From Rubrivivax sp. (lineage in GTDB: Bacteria > Pseudomonadota > Gammaproteobacteria > Burkholderiales > Burkholderiaceae_C): a stretch of DNA of 64,000 nucleotides. The stretch lies in NCBI GenBank assembly GCA_024641945.1, contig JAHECD010000002.1:1-64000 (forward strand), read 5' to 3'. Every line of letters begins with the position of its first letter. The stretch's first letter is position 1. The position numbers and the translations under genes are program-made. The notes under the pieces were generated by a model, which worked only from the letters and a program-made list of their open reading frames with translations, searched no databases and was not told where the DNA came from. This document shows, in pieces, positions 62,676 to 64,000 of the stretch.

Positions 62676-63346
62676 CAGTCCAACTCGACCCCTCGCTCGG
62701 TATCCCGACGGTCTACCTCGTCGATGACGAAGACGTCGTGCGCGATGCATTGGCATGGCTCCTTCGCTCACGCAGGCTGTTGTCCGAAGGCTTCGGAAGT
62801 GGCGAGGCGTTTGAAGAATGGCTCGCGGTTCGAGCCGCTGTCCCCGGCCAGGACTGGCCGTCGTCGCCGAGTTGCCTTCTGCTGGACGTGCGCATGCCGG
62901 GGCTGAGCGGGCTGGCCCTCTTCGACCGCCTGATCGAGCGCGGGCTGACGGACGCGCTGCCTGTCATCTTCCTCACCGGCCACGGCGACGTACCGACCGC
63001 CGTGGCTGCCGTCAAGCGCGGGGCCTTCGACTTCGTCGAGAAGCCGTTTTCCAACAATGCGCTGGTCGACCGCGTCGAACTGGCGCTGGAGAAGAGCGCG
63101 GCTGCGCTCACTGCGCGCCGGGCGAGGACGCAGCGCGATGACCTGGTTGCCGATCTGACGGAGCGTGAACGGGACGTGATGCAACTCGTCGTCGAGGGGC
63201 GGCCGAACAAGCTGATCGCCGATTCGCTGGGCATCAGCGTGCGCACCGTCGAGGTTCATCGGGCGCGGGTGTTCGAGAAGATGGGCGTGAAGTCCGCGGT
63301 CGAACTGGCGAACCTGCTGCGCGGTGCCAACGCCGGGCCTGCATGA
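62672..63346 (+). CDS. dctR: FixJ/DctR-type response regulator
   Basis: 224 residues. Receiver with D72 (CLLLDVRMPG) and conserved Lys (FVEKPFS), and a LuxR-type HTH (LTERERDVMQLVVEGRPNKLIADSLGISVRTVEVH). TTG 62672 overlaps the kinase stop (TTGA), so translation is coupled. The N-terminus has about ten extra residues before the first strand. Probably controls transport or metabolism of C4-dicarboxylates; no dctPQM genes are adjacent, but maeB is. Confidence 0.88.
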   Translation: MTVQLDPSLGIPTVYLVDDEDVVRDALAWLLRSRRLLSEGFGSGEAFEEWLAVRAAVPGQDWPSSPSCLLLDVRMPGLSGLALFDRLIERGLTDALPVIFLTGHGDVPTAVAAVKRGAFDFVEKPFSNNALVDRVELALEKSAAALTARRARTQRDDLVADLTERERDVMQLVVEGRPNKLIADSLGISVRTVEVHRARVFEKMGVKSAVELANLLRGANAGPA

Positions 63347-63405
63347 GCTACGTTGTCCATGGCGCCACAGCGTGTCGGCACCGCGCCCGTAGCGGGTGTT
63401 GAAAG

Positions 63406-64000
63406 ATGAGCGTGGGCGAATTCGACCTCATCGCGCGCTGGTTCACGCGACCTGCGCGGCGCGCCGTGCTCGGCGTGGGCGACGACTGCGCGCTGCTGCT
63501 GCCCGCGCCCGGCATGCAGCTCGCGATATCGAGCGACATGCTCGTGGAGGGCAGGCACTTCCTGCCGACGGTGCCGCCCGAGCGTCTGGGACACAAGGCA
63601 CTCGCGGTCAACCTCAGCGACCTCGCCGCTTGCGGTGCGCGGCCGGTGGCGTTTACGCTTGCGCTTTCGATGCCACGCGTCGACGAGGCCTTCGTCGAAG
63701 GTTTCGCGCGCGGGATGTGGGCGTTGGCGGATGCACAGGGGGTCGACCTCGTGGGGGGCGACACGACCGCGGGCCCGCTGAACATCTGCATCACCGTGAT
63801 TGGCGAGGTGCCGGCTGGGCAGGCCCTGCTGCGCAGCGGTGCCCACTCCGGCGATGAGCTTTGGGTCAGTGGCGCGCTCGGCGATGCGCGGCTGGCGCTC
63901 GAGGCGTTTCGCAACCACGTGACGCTCGGGGCCGAGCCCTTTGCGCAGGTGCGGGCCGCCATGGAATGTCCGCAGCCGCGTGTGGCGCTGGGACAGGCTT
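63406..64000 (+). CDS. thiL: Thiamine-monophosphate kinase ThiL (partial, runs past window end)
   Basis: 198 codons seen, no stop. Opening SVGEFDLIARWFTRPARRAVLGVGDDCALL, SSDMLVEGRHF, LGHKALAVNLSDLAACGARP and VDLVGGDTTAGPL are the ATP/Mg-binding segments of ThiL, which makes thiamine diphosphate from the monophosphate. ATG at 63406. The full protein is about 320-330 residues, so about 40% lies outside the window. Confidence 0.94.
   Translation, partial: MSVGEFDLIARWFTRPARRAVLGVGDDCALLLPAPGMQLAISSDMLVEGRHFLPTVPPERLGHKALAVNLSDLAACGARPVAFTLALSMPRVDEAFVEGFARGMWALADAQGVDLVGGDTTAGPLNICITVIGEVPAGQALLRSGAHSGDELWVSGALGDARLALEAFRNHVTLGAEPFAQVRAAMECPQPRVALGQA

Overview
The window is a 64 kb chromosomal segment, GC-rich and gene-dense on both strands, from a betaproteobacterium of the order Burkholderiales, most like the Rubrivivax/Leptothrix/Roseateles part of the order. 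The evidence is a DUF3567 gene, a PhaM-type polyhydroxybutyrate granule protein, a MetH that stops after its homocysteine-binding domain, a PEP-CTERM protein, and the gene orders radA-alr-lplT and amgK/lptD-surA-rsmA. These markers are family knowledge applied to the translated genes; no database search was run. I see no rRNA, tRNA, insertion sequence, integrase, phage gene or CRISPR array. The longest stretches without a gene are about 270 bp (49417-49684), 250 bp (33708-33954) and 210 bp (1-208).

Layout. 0.2-0.8 kb: a PEP-CTERM surface protein with a clear terminator. 0.8-4.9 kb (minus strand): two overlapping small membrane genes, one with a HExxH-like motif, then radA, arfB, a GlsB-type membrane protein and alr. 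5.0-8.9 kb (plus): lplT, an EamA exporter, a glutathione peroxidase and an aromatic/aspartate aminotransferase, facing a LysR regulator. 10.0-10.6 kb: two small genes of unknown function with a terminator. 10.6-22.6 kb: a probable uptake and catabolism cluster. A short-chain dehydrogenase and an aldehyde dehydrogenase diverge from a Dpp/Opp-type ABC importer, which is interleaved with a CPWC DsbA-like protein and a CYTH protein and followed by an NTF2-like protein, an amidase and a TTC38-like protein.

22.6-26.1 kb: a mix of small regulators, a VOC protein and membrane genes. 26.2-31.8 kb (minus): a glycolate oxidase operon, glcD-glcE-(methyltransferase)-lrgA-lrgB-glcF, with an LrgAB pair embedded in it. 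31.9-33.7 kb: phaM and a FIST-domain gene. 34.0-36.9 kb: a four-PAS cytosolic histidine kinase and a NarL-type regulator. 37.0-39.5 kb: a FAH-family hydrolase with two overlapping protease-like genes (retropepsin and TraB/GumN). 39.5-44.9 kb: DUF3108, DUF3567, a tandem AAA+ ATPase, and a degenerate GGDEF plus intact EAL protein. 45-49.4 kb: the MetH N-terminal unit, an enoyl-CoA hydratase-like protein, a monoglyceride lipase-like hydrolase and an M20 peptidase.

49.7-51.1 kb: two fasciclin-domain secreted proteins. 51.1-56.9 kb: an envelope block, amgK divergent from lptD-surA-rsmA. 57.0-57.9 kb: a secreted RNase Sa-like ribonuclease with a barstar inhibitor. 58.1-63.3 kb: the malic enzyme maeB divergent from a DctS/DctR-like two-component system. 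63.4-64 kb: thiL, cut by the window end.

Two themes recur. Many genes are translationally coupled by ATGA, GTGA or TTGA overlaps. About a dozen genes lack a Shine-Dalgarno sequence and instead have a -10-like hexamer 5-8 nt before the start codon, which suggests leaderless transcripts. The observations I think most deserve a second look are LrgAB inside the glycolate oxidase operon, the 10.6-22.6 kb catabolic cluster, and the leaderless-start pattern.
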